Source: CAMEON01 sp963609805
GTDB lineage: Bacteria; Bacillota; Clostridia; Oscillospirales; CAG-272
Length of the DNA: 16,822 nucleotides
NCBI GenBank assembly: GCA_963609805.1
Contig: CAVDLN010000033.1
Span: forward strand, 1-16,822
Reading direction: 5' to 3'
The first letter of the stretch is position 1; each line of letters opens with the position of its first letter. A model generated the notes under the pieces. It was not told the origin of the DNA. It ran no database searches and saw only the letters and a program-made list of their open reading frames with translations. The translations under genes were made by a program, and so were the position numbers. Below, in pieces: positions 1-7,278 of the stretch.

Positions 1-359
1 CCGTACTTCTTGCGCTCCTTCATACGAGGATCACGGGTCAGGAATCCGGCTGCCTTCAGGGCGGGACGGTACTCGGCATCGGCTGCGTTCAGCGCGCGGG
101 CAACACCGTGACGGATGGCGCCTGCCTGTCCGCTGATTCCGCCGCCGGCAACGGTAGCTACGATATCAAACTTGCCGGTAGTGCCGGTAACGCCGAAGGG
201 CTGGTTGACGATCAGCTTCAGGGTCTCAAGACCGAAATACTCATCGATGGAACGTCCGTTGATTGTAATCTCACCGTTTCCGGGGTACAGACGGACACGG
301 GCAACGGACTTCTTGCGACGACCGGTACCATAGAAGTAGGGCTTTGCACTTGTATACAT
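1..359 (-). CDS. rpsI: 30S ribosomal protein S9 (3' end beyond the window)
   Basis: Small-subunit ribosomal protein that contacts 16S rRNA and, through its C-terminal tail, the P-site tRNA. The reading frame starts MYTSAKPYFYGTGRRKKSVA and contains the S9 family core: GTGRRKKSVARVRL near residues 11-24, then NGRSIDEYFG, and GGGISGQAGAIRHGVARAL further on, ending in LTRDPRMKERKKY at the window edge. Only the last few residues (the usual basic KARR-type tail) and the stop are missing. The start ATG is at 357-359, preceded on the minus strand by an AGGAAAGGAAGG purine tract. It lies 24 nt after the rplM stop, the usual bacterial L13-S9 pair, so both are almost certainly one transcript. Identification is secure from the family motifs. 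Confidence 0.97.
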   Translation of the reverse strand, partial: MYTSAKPYFYGTGRRKKSVARVRLYPGNGEITINGRSIDEYFGLETLKLIVNQPFGVTGTTGKFDIVATVAGGGISGQAGAIRHGVARALNAADAEYRPALKAAGFLTRDPRMKERKKY

Positions 360-383
360 GAGTTTGTCCTTCCTTTCCTCTGA

Positions 384-812
384 TTACAGGTCGTAAACCT
401 GGGGCTTCTGAGCCTCATGGTTGTGAGTAGCACCTGCGTACACCTTCAGACGGGTGAATGCCTTGCGGCCGATGACGGTATCGGGCAGCATTCCCTTGAC
501 GGCGATCTCCATTGCCTTTTCCGGCTTGGTTGCCATCAGGGTCTTGTACTGAACCTTCTTCATACCGCCGATATAGCCGGAATGATGGTAGTAGTACTTG
601 TCGGTCATTTTCTTGCCGGTCAGAACGGCCTTGTCCGCGTTGACGATAATCACGAAATTACCGCAGTCAACGTGGGGGGTGAAAGTCGGGTCGGTCTTGC
701 CGCGCAACAGGTCGGCGGCGGCAACGGCAGTCTTACCGAGCGGCTTTTCGGCAGCGTCGATGACATACCACTTGCGGACCACAGACTCTTTTTTCTGCAT
801 GAATGTGGACAT
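384..812 (-). CDS. rplM: 50S ribosomal protein L13
   Basis: Early-assembly protein of the large ribosomal subunit that binds 23S rRNA. The 142-residue product begins MSTFMQKKESVVRKWYVIDA, matching the family's N terminus, and has AEKPLGKTAVAAADLLRGK, the NADKAVLTGKKMTDK segment, the YYHHSGYIGG motif near residues 73-82, and a C-terminal LKVYAGATHNHEAQKP. Length is normal (about 142-150 in bacteria). The ATG at 810-812 is chosen because GGAGGAAG sits about 8 nt upstream and the protein matches the family from there; a TTG 18 nt further upstream would lie on top of the ribosome binding site. First gene of the rplM-rpsI operon, with its promoter at 885-913. Confidence 0.97.
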   Translation of the reverse strand: MSTFMQKKESVVRKWYVIDAAEKPLGKTAVAAADLLRGKTDPTFTPHVDCGNFVIIVNADKAVLTGKKMTDKYYYHHSGYIGGMKKVQYKTLMATKPEKAMEIAVKGMLPDTVIGRKAFTRLKVYAGATHNHEAQKPQVYDL

Positions 813-878
813 TTTGTCTTCCTCCAACAATTATTTCGCGGGGGCAGGACGCCGGAAGGCACAACTTCCCCGCACAAC
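813..878 (-). promoter_or_regulatory. rplM 5' leader with candidate hairpins
   Basis: The untranslated leader between the predicted transcription start (about 877) and the rplM ATG can fold. On the minus strand GCGGGG (868-873) can pair with CCCCGC (838-843), enclosing a second hairpin GGAAG (865-869) with CTTCC (854-858) around a 6-nt loop; the two share two bases, so they partly compete. The ribosome binding site follows directly. Leaders that bind L13 to regulate this operon are known in Firmicutes. Whether this belongs to that RNA family is inference: I could not match the family consensus from memory. Confidence 0.45.
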
Positions 879-884
879 GGTGAC

Positions 885-913
885 ATTATACCATAAGATG
901 CGACGCTTGTCAA
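885..913 (-). promoter_or_regulatory. Housekeeping-type promoter of rplM-rpsI
   Basis: On the minus strand a perfect TTGACA (908-913) and a perfect TATAAT (885-890) are separated by exactly 17 nt. A purine-rich GAAAAGGGGA lies directly upstream of the -35, followed further upstream by A/T-rich sequence that may act as an UP element. Predicted start of transcription is about 877-879, giving a 65-nt leader. Confidence 0.93.
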
Positions 914-979
914 TCCCCTTTTCAAAATTATTTGAAATTTTTAATTTATAGGGCCGCAAGCTGTCGTTTTCTCCGTTTT

Positions 980-1058
980 TCACGCTTTTTCTGCTCGTCT
1001 CTGCCTTGCTGTTTCATTTTATATGTGCCGAGCCCGGGAAAAAGCGTGATACCCGGCT
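980..1058. repeat. Inverted repeats in the gap between rplM and the tRNA gene
   Basis: TCACGCTTTTTC (980-991) and GAAAAAGCGTGA (1038-1049) are perfect 12-bp inverted arms 46 nt apart. The right arm overlaps a second imperfect inverted repeat, AGCCCGGG (1031-1038) with CCCGGCT (1052-1058), so the two structures would exclude each other as RNA. No convincing gene, ribosome binding site or promoter is visible in 914-1111; the short frames here have no family resemblance. Function unknown. Confidence 0.5.
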
Positions 1059-1111
1059 GCACACCTTCCCGCCTGCTGACGACGGAAAGTTCAGCACCCA
1101 GGAGAAACCAA

Positions 1112-1145
1112 AGAGAGGCTTGCTGCTACCGCAACAAGCCTCTCT
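1112..1145 (-). terminator. Rho-independent terminator of the tRNA-Thr gene
   Basis: Minus-strand RNA forms a 15-bp stem, AGAGAGGCTTGTTGC with GCAGCAAGCCTCTCT, with one G-U pair and a 4-nt GGTA loop, followed by TTGGTTTCT. The stem begins at the last base of the encoded CCA end, so the tRNA needs 3' trimming. The U tract is interrupted, so termination may be incomplete. Confidence 0.85.
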
Positions 1146-1220
1146 GGAGCTGGTAATCAGATTCGAACTGATGACCTCGTCATTACCAATGACGTGCTCT
1201 ACCAACTGAGCTATACCAGC
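1145..1220 (-). tRNA. tRNA-Thr, anticodon GGT
   Basis: A 76-nt cloverleaf on the minus strand: acceptor GCTGGTA (1214-1220) with TACCAGC (1149-1155), D arm GCTC-AGTTGGTA-GAGC, anticodon stem CGTCA/TGACG with loop TTGGTAA giving anticodon GGT, a 5-nt variable loop, and T arm ATCAG-TTCGAAT-CTGAT. The discriminator is T and CCA is encoded. GGT reads ACC and ACT threonine codons. It is a single-gene transcript with its own promoter and terminator. Confidence 0.97.
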
Positions 1221-1238
1221 ATTCCCGCTGACTCGCAC

Positions 1239-1267
1239 AGTATACCACACATCCGCGGTTTTGTCAA
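1239..1267 (-). promoter_or_regulatory. Promoter of tRNA-Thr
   Basis: On the minus strand TTGACA (1262-1267) and TATACT (1239-1244) are 17 nt apart, and the mature tRNA starts 18 nt after the -10. The -35 is preceded by CGAAAAAGGG and an A/T-rich tract, closely resembling the rplM promoter's upstream sequence. It is back to back with the promoter of the MATE gene, about 65 bp away. Confidence 0.92.
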
Positions 1268-1331
1268 CCCTTTTTCGAAATTTTTGAAAATTTGGCGTCG
1301 AATTTTTCTGCCGAATAAGCCGGCGGTTCTC

Positions 1332-1360
1332 TTGACAAGGCTTTTTCTCCGTGCTATAAT
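1332..1360 (+). promoter_or_regulatory. Promoter of the MATE exporter gene
   Basis: TTGACA (1332-1337) and TATAAT (1355-1360) with 17-nt spacing, both perfect consensus. Unlike the rplM, tRNA and hrcA promoters it lacks the GAAAAAGGG tract before the -35. Predicted transcription start is near 1367. A short imperfect repeat, CCGATTTCCGATATCGG at 1365-1381, lies at the start of the transcript; no regulator can be named. Confidence 0.9.
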
Positions 1361-1429
1361 ACCGCCGATTTCCGATATCGGGAGGGGTGAATCAGCTGTA
1401 TGTGTGCGAAAAAAGAGCAAGGAGGGCGT

Positions 1430-2899
1430 ATGCCGCTCCTTCAGAGGCTTTCTCAGCCGGTCGATCTGACCGACGGAACGCCGTGGCGCGTCATTCTCCG
1501 CTATGCGGTTCCCATCATGATTTCCTATCTGCTTCAGCAGATATACGTACTGACCGATGCCGTCATCTGCGGACAGGTGCTGTCTGCGGAGGAGGTAGCC
1601 GGAGTCAATGATACCTACCCGCTGACCTTTATCTTCCTGCAGTTTGCCTTCGGCTGCACCGCCGGTTTTTCCGTACTGACGGCCGGATGTGTCGGCGCCG
1701 GCGACAGGCGGGGCGTGCGCCGCTCCTTTGCGGCACAGATATACCTGTCGTTCGGCATATCCGTTCTGCTGACCGTTCTGTCGGTAGCGCTCCTTCCGTG
1801 GATGCTGAAACTTATCAACGTCACACCGCTCAACAGAACCGTGTACGACGCGGCCTATGTCTACTGCCTTGTCATCTTTCTCGGCATCGCCGCCCAGATG
1901 GGGTATAATTTCATCTGCGGCATTCTGCGCGCGGTCGGAGACTCCGTTACGCCGCTTGTTTTCCTGATATTCTCGACCCTTTTGAATGTCGGACTTGATA
2001 TTTTCTTTTTGGTTCCGCTGCATATGGGCCCGGCAGGCGCCGCTGTCGCGACCGTGCTGGCACAGCTGCTCAGCATGCTCGGCTGCTTTGCCTATACGCT
2101 GCTGCGCTACCCGGATCTGCGCCTCGGACGGGAGGATTGGCTGGCCGGGAGGACGGCTCTTTGGGCGCACCTGCGGCAGGGTGTTCCGCTCGGACTGCAG
2201 TTCTCTGTCCTTGCGGTCGGTGTTATTGTCATGCAGGGAGCGGTTGTCCGTTTTGATATAGGAGAGGGCGGACTTATGGTGGAAGGCACCCCGGCCCAAA
2301 ACGGCTTCAGCGCGGCGAATAAGCTGATCAACGCGCTTATGTCCTTCTTTAACGGACTTGCGTCTGCCATTCTCGGCTTCAACGCGCAGAACTACGGGAA
2401 AAGCGATTACCGCCGTATCCGGAAGGGAACCGGGCAGGCGCTGATTATCATGCTGGTCATGTACGCTTTCTGCCTTGCCGCGGGTCTGCTCCTTTCGATT
2501 GACGGGGCATACCAGCATATTTTCATGAGTGAGGACAAGGTCACCGAGGCATCCGTCCGGTTCGGAAATACGTACCTGTATGTGGATTTCATACTCTATT
2601 TCATTCTCGGGTTTCTGATTGTCATACGCAGTGCCGTGCAGGGAATCACAAAGGTCGGTTACGTACTGGGAGCCGGCATAGCGGAGCTGGTGTCGCGGGT
2701 TTTTATATGTTCCTTTGTTCCTGCCTTTATAAACGGCGGCGCAACCGACGCGTCGGCATCCCTTGCCGCTTTTGCGGCCGTGTGCTTCGGGGATCCGGGC
2801 GCGTGGCTGCTGGCTTCGCTGGTTCTGCTGGTGCCGGCCGTAAAATATATCTTCCGTATGGAGTACAAGAATAATACCCGCCCCGGCCGCAAGCCGTAG
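1430..2899 (+). CDS. MATE-family multidrug/cation efflux protein
   Basis: Polytopic inner-membrane exporter; family members expel drugs or other cationic compounds using Na+ or H+ gradients. The 489-residue product has the two-domain MATE layout with about 12 hydrophobic segments. Family hallmarks seen include TPWRVILRYAVPIM in the first helix, the GCTAGFSVLTAGCVGAGD loop, the mid-protein CGILRAVGDSVTPLVFL, then LNVGLDIFFLVPLHMGPAGA, and in the second half GLASAILGFNAQNYGKSDY. The ATG at 1430 has a strong AAGGAGG only 4 nt upstream. An in-frame ATG at 1400 would add 10 residues, but its GGAGG is 14 nt away; both spacings are imperfect. Transcribed alone from 1332-1360. Substrate cannot be told from sequence; no neighbouring regulator gene. 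Confidence 0.9.
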   Translation: MPLLQRLSQPVDLTDGTPWRVILRYAVPIMISYLLQQIYVLTDAVICGQVLSAEEVAGVNDTYPLTFIFLQFAFGCTAGFSVLTAGCVGAGDRRGVRRSFAAQIYLSFGISVLLTVLSVALLPWMLKLINVTPLNRTVYDAAYVYCLVIFLGIAAQMGYNFICGILRAVGDSVTPLVFLIFSTLLNVGLDIFFLVPLHMGPAGAAVATVLAQLLSMLGCFAYTLLRYPDLRLGREDWLAGRTALWAHLRQGVPLGLQFSVLAVGVIVMQGAVVRFDIGEGGLMVEGTPAQNGFSAANKLINALMSFFNGLASAILGFNAQNYGKSDYRRIRKGTGQALIIMLVMYAFCLAAGLLLSIDGAYQHIFMSEDKVTEASVRFGNTYLYVDFILYFILGFLIVIRSAVQGITKVGYVLGAGIAELVSRVFICSFVPAFINGGATDASASLAAFAAVCFGDPGAWLLASLVLLVPAVKYIFRMEYKNNTRPGRKP

Positions 2900-2931
2900 C
2901 CGCTTCCGTATCTTCCGATTTTCAATACAGA

Positions 2932-2961
2932 AAACCCCGCCGCAGCACTGCGGCGGGGTTT
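2932..2961. terminator. Bidirectional terminator between the MATE gene and prmA
   Basis: Perfect 14-bp inverted repeat, AAACCCCGCCGCAG and CTGCGGCGGGGTTT, separated by 2 nt. Plus strand: the stem ends in TTT, with a further T6 run a few bases on (2969-2974). Minus strand: it ends GGGGTTTTCTG. It lies 32 nt after the MATE stop and 33 nt after the prmA stop, so it can end both converging transcripts. Confidence 0.93.
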
Positions 2962-2994
2962 CAATGCTTTTTTATGGATTGAAGGGCGGGGAGG

Positions 2995-3981
2995 TCACGC
3001 TTTCCGCTTGAGAGCCAGGGCGCACCACCCGTTGTCGGGCAGCCGTTCTGCGACCGTGTATCCGTTTCTGTCCGCGGCCTCTATGACATCGGCGCACCGT
3101 TCCTCCACAATCCCGGACAGCAGCAGGACGCCGTCCGGCGCAAGGTATGCCCCGACATCCGGCATCATGCGTATGAGAATATCCGCAACTATATTGGCGG
3201 TGATCAGGTCATACGGCCCGTCGCTGCCGTCAACCTGCTTCAGCAGATCGGAGCGGTCGCAGGAAATATTGGCAAGCCCGCTGTCACGGATGTTGTCCCG
3301 CGCCACGCGCACGGCAGTCGGATCGATATCATAGGCGCGGCAGAGGCCTGCGCCGAGTCTTGACGCGCAGATGGCCAGTATTCCCGTGCCTGTTCCGACA
3401 TCCAGCATGCGGCAGCCGGGTTTTGTGTAGTCCTCGAGCAGACGGATCATCAGCCTTGTCGTTTCATGAGTTCCGGTTCCGAACGCCATGCCGGGATCCA
3501 TGCGTACAACCAGCTCCCCATCCGACGGCCGATAGTTCTCCCATGCCGGGCAGATTACAATGCGGTTTCCGATCTTCAGCGGCTTGTAGTACTGCTTCCA
3601 GTTGTTGGCCCAGTCCTCTTCGTTTACACCGACCAGTTCCAGCTTCCCGTCCAGACCTTCGGCTGCCATGCGCTCACGCAGAAACGCCACATCGTCCGCA
3701 TAGCTGCGGTCGGAGGGGACATATACCGAAACGGACGCTACCGTACGGTCGGCGTTCAGAATCTTTTCGTCAATCAGATCACCGTAGCAGGTGCGCAGAT
3801 TGGTTTCAATGTCCGAGTAATCCTCGATCATCAGGTTGCTGCTGATCATACTCATCAGCGCAGTCAGGGTATCCAGCTGCTCCAGCGGCACGGTAACGCG
3901 GATCTGTGTCCACGCCTTGACATCGCCGTAGTCCTCGCATACATAGTCCGGGTCACGCTCCGGAATATTCGGTTCGTTCAT
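2995..3981 (-). CDS. prmA: Ribosomal protein L11 methyltransferase
   Basis: S-adenosylmethionine-dependent enzyme that methylates amino groups of ribosomal protein L11. The 328-residue protein has the N-terminal L11-recognition domain (residues 20-115), the linker EEDWANNWKQYYKPLKIG (121-138), the PrmA signature DPGMAFGTGTHETT (162-175), the SAM-binding glycine loop DVGTGTGIL (194-202), the acidic ribose-binding YDIDPTA (217-223) and the ANIVADIL catalytic-region motif (262-269). Length is slightly above the usual 295-315. The ATG at 3979-3981 has AAGGAG 8 nt upstream. It is the last gene of the heat-shock operon, 53 nt after dnaJ; dnaJ-prmA is a recurrent Firmicute pairing. The gap holds an imperfect hairpin (CCGGA...TCCGG) without a U tract. 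Confidence 0.95.
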   Translation of the reverse strand: MNEPNIPERDPDYVCEDYGDVKAWTQIRVTVPLEQLDTLTALMSMISSNLMIEDYSDIETNLRTCYGDLIDEKILNADRTVASVSVYVPSDRSYADDVAFLRERMAAEGLDGKLELVGVNEEDWANNWKQYYKPLKIGNRIVICPAWENYRPSDGELVVRMDPGMAFGTGTHETTRLMIRLLEDYTKPGCRMLDVGTGTGILAICASRLGAGLCRAYDIDPTAVRVARDNIRDSGLANISCDRSDLLKQVDGSDGPYDLITANIVADILIRMMPDVGAYLAPDGVLLLSGIVEERCADVIEAADRNGYTVAERLPDNGWCALALKRKA

Positions 3982-4034
3982 CTGTACGGCTCCTTATGGT
4001 ATTCCGGAAAATGCCTGATTATCCGGCACTCCGG

Positions 4035-5162
4035 TTATTTTTTGAAGAAACTGCGGAAACGGGATTTTTTGCTGTAGTTTTTCTCGCCGCAGGCGTCGGC
4101 AAAGGCGCGCATGGCCTGCTTCTGCTTTTCGTTCAGCCCGCAGGGAATTTCCACATTGACCGTGAAGGTCAGGTCGCCGCGCCGTCCGGGGTTGTTGACA
4201 TACGGAACACCCTTCCCGCGTATGGTAAAGGATGTGCCGGACTGCGTCCCTTCCTTGATGGTGTACTTCTCGCTTCCCTCCAGAGTCGGGACATCGATTT
4301 CTGCGCCGAGCGTCGCATCGGCTACCGTCAGGGGAACGTCGCAGTACAGATTCACGCCGTCCCGGCGGAAAATGCTGTGCTGGCGTACGCTTACCTGGAT
4401 GATCAGATCCCCGGCGGGCCCGCCGTTTTTGCCCTCGCATCCCTGTCCGCGCAGGGCGATACGTTCCCCGTCGTCAATGCCTGCCGGAATCGTAACGGTC
4501 AGGCTGCGGTTTTCCCGCTCCAGTCCGCTGCCACGGCATTTGGAGCAGGGAGTCTTGATATACCGGCCGGTTCCGCGGCATTTTTCGCAGGTGGTTTTGG
4601 ATTGGAACGACATGCCGCCCATCCGCTGCACCACGACGCGCTGTCCGCTTCCGTGGCAGTCCGGACAGGTTTCGGCGGTTGTTCCCGCCTCCGCACCGGA
4701 GCCGCCGCAGGCGGGACATTTGTGCAGGCGCGGGTAGTTGACTTCTTTCTTACAGCCGGAAACCGCTTCCTCAAAGCTCAGCGTCAGGCGAACCTGTACA
4801 TCCTCTCCGCGCTGGGGACCCGTGCGTCTGGATGTACCGCCGCCGAATGCCCCGCCGAAAATGCTTCCGAAAATATCTCCCAGGTCGCCGAAATCGGTGA
4901 AACCGCCGTATCCGCCGCCGGCACCTGCCGACTGGTCGAAGGCTGCCTTGCCGAACTGGTCATACTTGGCCTTCTTATCCGCATCGGACAGAACGGAGTA
5001 TGCCTCATTGACTTCCTTGAAATGCTTCTCGGCATCCGCATCGCCCGGGTGCAGGTCCGGGTGATATTTTTTTGCAAGCTTGCGGTACGCGCTCTTGATC
5101 GTATCCGCATCGGCGCTTCTGTCTACGCCGAGTATCTCATAGTAATCTCTGTCTTCTGCCAT
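4035..5162 (-). CDS. dnaJ: Chaperone protein DnaJ (Hsp40, type I)
   Basis: Co-chaperone that delivers unfolded clients to DnaK and stimulates its ATPase. All type I parts are present in 375 residues: J domain (residues 5-70) with HPD at 34-36; Gly/Phe-rich linker (about 80-110); four zinc-binding repeats CPACGGSG (149-156), CPDCHGSG (166-173), CEKCRGTG (192-199) and CSKCRGSG (206-213); then the C-terminal client-binding region and basic tail. The start MAEDRDYYEILGV matches the family exactly. Its ribosome binding site is weak: the nearest GGAGG is 16 nt from the ATG, unlike every neighbour. It lies 182 nt downstream of dnaK, behind two strong hairpins, which suggests lower or separately controlled expression (inference). 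Confidence 0.97.
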   Translation of the reverse strand: MAEDRDYYEILGVDRSADADTIKSAYRKLAKKYHPDLHPGDADAEKHFKEVNEAYSVLSDADKKAKYDQFGKAAFDQSAGAGGGYGGFTDFGDLGDIFGSIFGGAFGGGTSRRTGPQRGEDVQVRLTLSFEEAVSGCKKEVNYPRLHKCPACGGSGAEAGTTAETCPDCHGSGQRVVVQRMGGMSFQSKTTCEKCRGTGRYIKTPCSKCRGSGLERENRSLTVTIPAGIDDGERIALRGQGCEGKNGGPAGDLIIQVSVRQHSIFRRDGVNLYCDVPLTVADATLGAEIDVPTLEGSEKYTIKEGTQSGTSFTIRGKGVPYVNNPGRRGDLTFTVNVEIPCGLNEKQKQAMRAFADACGEKNYSKKSRFRSFFKK

Positions 5163-5255
5163 ATGATTTGTACCGTAGCCTCCGCACCGCAGACCGTGTC
5201 CGGACGGTACCGCGATCCGGCGGCGGGGCTTTTCTCTTTCTCAGTTCATATAATG

Positions 5256-5337
5256 GGTATGGGGCTGCCTGCCCCGCAGGCGGCCCCTATACCGCGCAAT
5301 CCCGGCGGGGGCATTTACGGCCGCCGTCGGGGATTGC
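5256..5337 (-). promoter_or_regulatory. Two strong hairpins in the dnaK-dnaJ intergenic RNA
   Basis: Between the dnaK stop and the dnaJ start the minus-strand transcript contains two tandem hairpins. The first (5296-5337) pairs GCAATCCC with GGGATTGC and continues inward imperfectly through a GC-rich stem. The second (5256-5293) pairs GGTATAGGGGC with the sequence ending GCCCCATACC in a roughly 17-bp stem with one bulge and a CCCC/GGGG-type loop. Neither is followed by a U tract, so they are poor intrinsic terminators. More likely they are RNase-processing or 3'-end-protecting structures that keep dnaK mRNA above dnaJ mRNA. The fold is seen in the sequence; the role is inference. Confidence 0.6.
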
Positions 5338-5344
5338 AGATTGC

Positions 5345-7189
5345 TTATTTCTTGTTGTTGTCCTCAAAGTTGGCGTCATAGTAGGTGCCGCCTTCACCGT
5401 TGGATCCGCTCTCGTAGTTGCCTCCGGCGGCTCCGTTCTGCGCGTCACCCTGCGGTGCGGACTGCTTGTAAACCTTCTCGGAGAGTTTGTAGAACTCCTT
5501 CTCCAGTGCCTCGGTGTCTGCCTTGATGGCTTCCGTGTCACCGCTGCCGACCGTTGTGCGCAGCTTTTCGATGGCTGCCTTGACGGCGCTCTTGTCGTCC
5601 TCGGTCAGTTTGTCGCCCAGATCGTTCAGCGTCTTCTCACTCTGGTTGATGATGGATTCGGCGCGGTTCTTGGTCTCGACGGCGTCCTTGGCCTTCTTGT
5701 CCTGCTCGGCGAACTTCTCGGCATCCTTGACGGCCTTGTCGATGTCCTCCTTGCTCATGTTGGTGGAGGAGGTAATGGTGATATGCTGCTCCTTGCCGGT
5801 GCCCTTGTCGGTTGCCGTTACATTGACGATACCGTTGGCATCGATGTCGAAGGTAACCTCAATCTGCGGAACGCCGCGGGGAGCGGGCATAATGCCGTCC
5901 AGATTGAACCGACCGAGCGTCGTGTTGTACTGTGCCATCTCACGCTCGCCCTGCAGAACATGAATTTCCACGCTGGTCTGTCCGTCTGCGGCGGTGGAGA
6001 ACACCTGGCTCTTCTTGACAGGGATGGTCGTGTTGCGGTCGATGATGCGCGTAAACACGCCGCCCATGGTTTCGATGCCCAGAGACAGAGGCGTTACATC
6101 CAGAAGCAGCAGATCCTTGACCTCGCCGGCCAGTACGCCGCCCTGAATAGCGGCACCGATTGCCACGCACTCATCCGGGTTGATGCCCTTGAAGGGATCC
6201 TTGCCGAGGAACTTCTTGACTGCCTCCTGTACGGCGGGAATACGGGTCGAACCGCCGACCAGCAGAATCTTGTCAATCTGACCGACAGTCAGTCCGGCAT
6301 CCTTCAGAACCTGACGGGTCGGACCCATGGTAGCTTCAACCAGGTCAGCCGTGATGCGGTCGAATTCGGCACGGGTCAGCGTAGCCTCAAAGTGCAGCGG
6401 GCCGTTGGCCGTTGCGGTGATGAAGGGCAGGTTGATCTCGGTCTGGTTCATGCCGGACAGCTCGATCTTTGCCTTCTCGGCAGCGTCCTTCAGTCTCTGC
6501 AGAACCATCTTGTCGTTCCGCAGGTCAATGCCGTTCTCCTTCTGGAACTTGTCCGCCATCCAGTTGATTATGCGCTGATCGAAGTCATCGCCGCCCAGAT
6601 GGTTGTTGCCGGCGGTTGCCAGCACCTCGAAGACACCGTCCGAGATCTCCAGCAGTGATACATCGAAGGTACCGCCGCCCAGGTCGAAGACCATGATCTT
6701 CTGGTTCTCTTCCTTATCCATTCCGTATGCCAGTGCGGCAGCCGTGGGCTCGTTGATGATACGCAGAACATCAAGTCCCGCAATCTTGCCGGCGTCCTTG
6801 GTTGCCTGACGCTGAGCGTCCGTGAAGTAGGCGGGCACGGTGATGACGGCCTGCGTCACGGGCGTGCCCAGATAAGCCTCCGCATCCGCCTTCATCTTCT
6901 GCAGAATCATTGCGGAGATCTCCTGCGGCGTGTAGCTTTTTCCGTCAATAGTCACCTTGTAGTCACTGCCCATCTTACGCTTGATGGAGCTGATGGTGCG
7001 GTCGGGGTTGGTGATAGCCTGACGCTTTGCGACCTGACCGACCATACGCTCGCCGGTCTTGGAGAAAGCAACCACGGACGGAGTAGTCCGCGCGCCTTCG
7101 GGGTTGGGAATCACAACGGGCTCGGAGCCCTCATAGATTGCTACGCAGGAATTGGTAGTACCCAAATCAATACCGATAATTTTTGCCAT
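5345..7189 (-). CDS. dnaK: Molecular chaperone DnaK (Hsp70)
   Basis: ATP-driven cytoplasmic chaperone, partner of DnaJ and GrpE. The 614-residue protein shows the three Hsp70 signatures: IGIDLGTTNS (5-14), DLGGGTFDVS (169-178) and VGGSTRIPAV (311-320), plus the hydrophobic interdomain linker LLLLDV and the peptide-binding domain. The segment around residues 68-92 (SIKRKMGSDYKVTIDGKSYTPQEI) lacks the roughly 24-residue insert of Gram-negative DnaKs. The C terminus is Gly/Asn-rich and ends YYDANFEDNNKK. The ATG at 7187-7189 is chosen because GGGAGG lies 9 nt upstream; the ATG three codons earlier abuts that ribosome binding site with no spacing. It is 89 nt after grpE, in the HrcA-controlled operon. 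Confidence 0.98.
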   Translation of the reverse strand: MAKIIGIDLGTTNSCVAIYEGSEPVVIPNPEGARTTPSVVAFSKTGERMVGQVAKRQAITNPDRTISSIKRKMGSDYKVTIDGKSYTPQEISAMILQKMKADAEAYLGTPVTQAVITVPAYFTDAQRQATKDAGKIAGLDVLRIINEPTAAALAYGMDKEENQKIMVFDLGGGTFDVSLLEISDGVFEVLATAGNNHLGGDDFDQRIINWMADKFQKENGIDLRNDKMVLQRLKDAAEKAKIELSGMNQTEINLPFITATANGPLHFEATLTRAEFDRITADLVEATMGPTRQVLKDAGLTVGQIDKILLVGGSTRIPAVQEAVKKFLGKDPFKGINPDECVAIGAAIQGGVLAGEVKDLLLLDVTPLSLGIETMGGVFTRIIDRNTTIPVKKSQVFSTAADGQTSVEIHVLQGEREMAQYNTTLGRFNLDGIMPAPRGVPQIEVTFDIDANGIVNVTATDKGTGKEQHITITSSTNMSKEDIDKAVKDAEKFAEQDKKAKDAVETKNRAESIINQSEKTLNDLGDKLTEDDKSAVKAAIEKLRTTVGSGDTEAIKADTEALEKEFYKLSEKVYKQSAPQGDAQNGAAGGNYESGSNGEGGTYYDANFEDNNKK

Positions 7190-7278
7190 AATATTCATCC
7201 TCCCAAAAGATGTGAAGTTATCTTTTTATTTGACTTTTGCCGTTTCCGTATCCGACAGAATCCGGCGTTCTGTGCGGC

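Noticed and set aside
1211..2518. 435-residue open frame antisense to the MATE gene
   Set aside because: It lies opposite a clear membrane transporter, runs through the tRNA promoter and has a charged, low-hydrophobicity composition with no family motif; it is a by-product of GC-rich codon use.
5249..5254. TATAAT on the plus strand between dnaJ and dnaK
   Set aside because: No -35 box at the right distance and no plus-strand gene downstream.
3996..6658. Long plus-strand open frames (461 and 496 residues) opposite dnaJ and dnaK
   Set aside because: Antisense shadows of two secure chaperone genes. No ribosome binding site or recognisable domain; long antisense frames opposite dnaK are a well-known annotation artefact.
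7190..7198. Upstream ATG for DnaK giving MNIMAKIIG
   Set aside because: The GGGAGG ribosome binding site touches this ATG without spacing, while the ATG at 7187-7189 has ideal spacing and the family N terminus.
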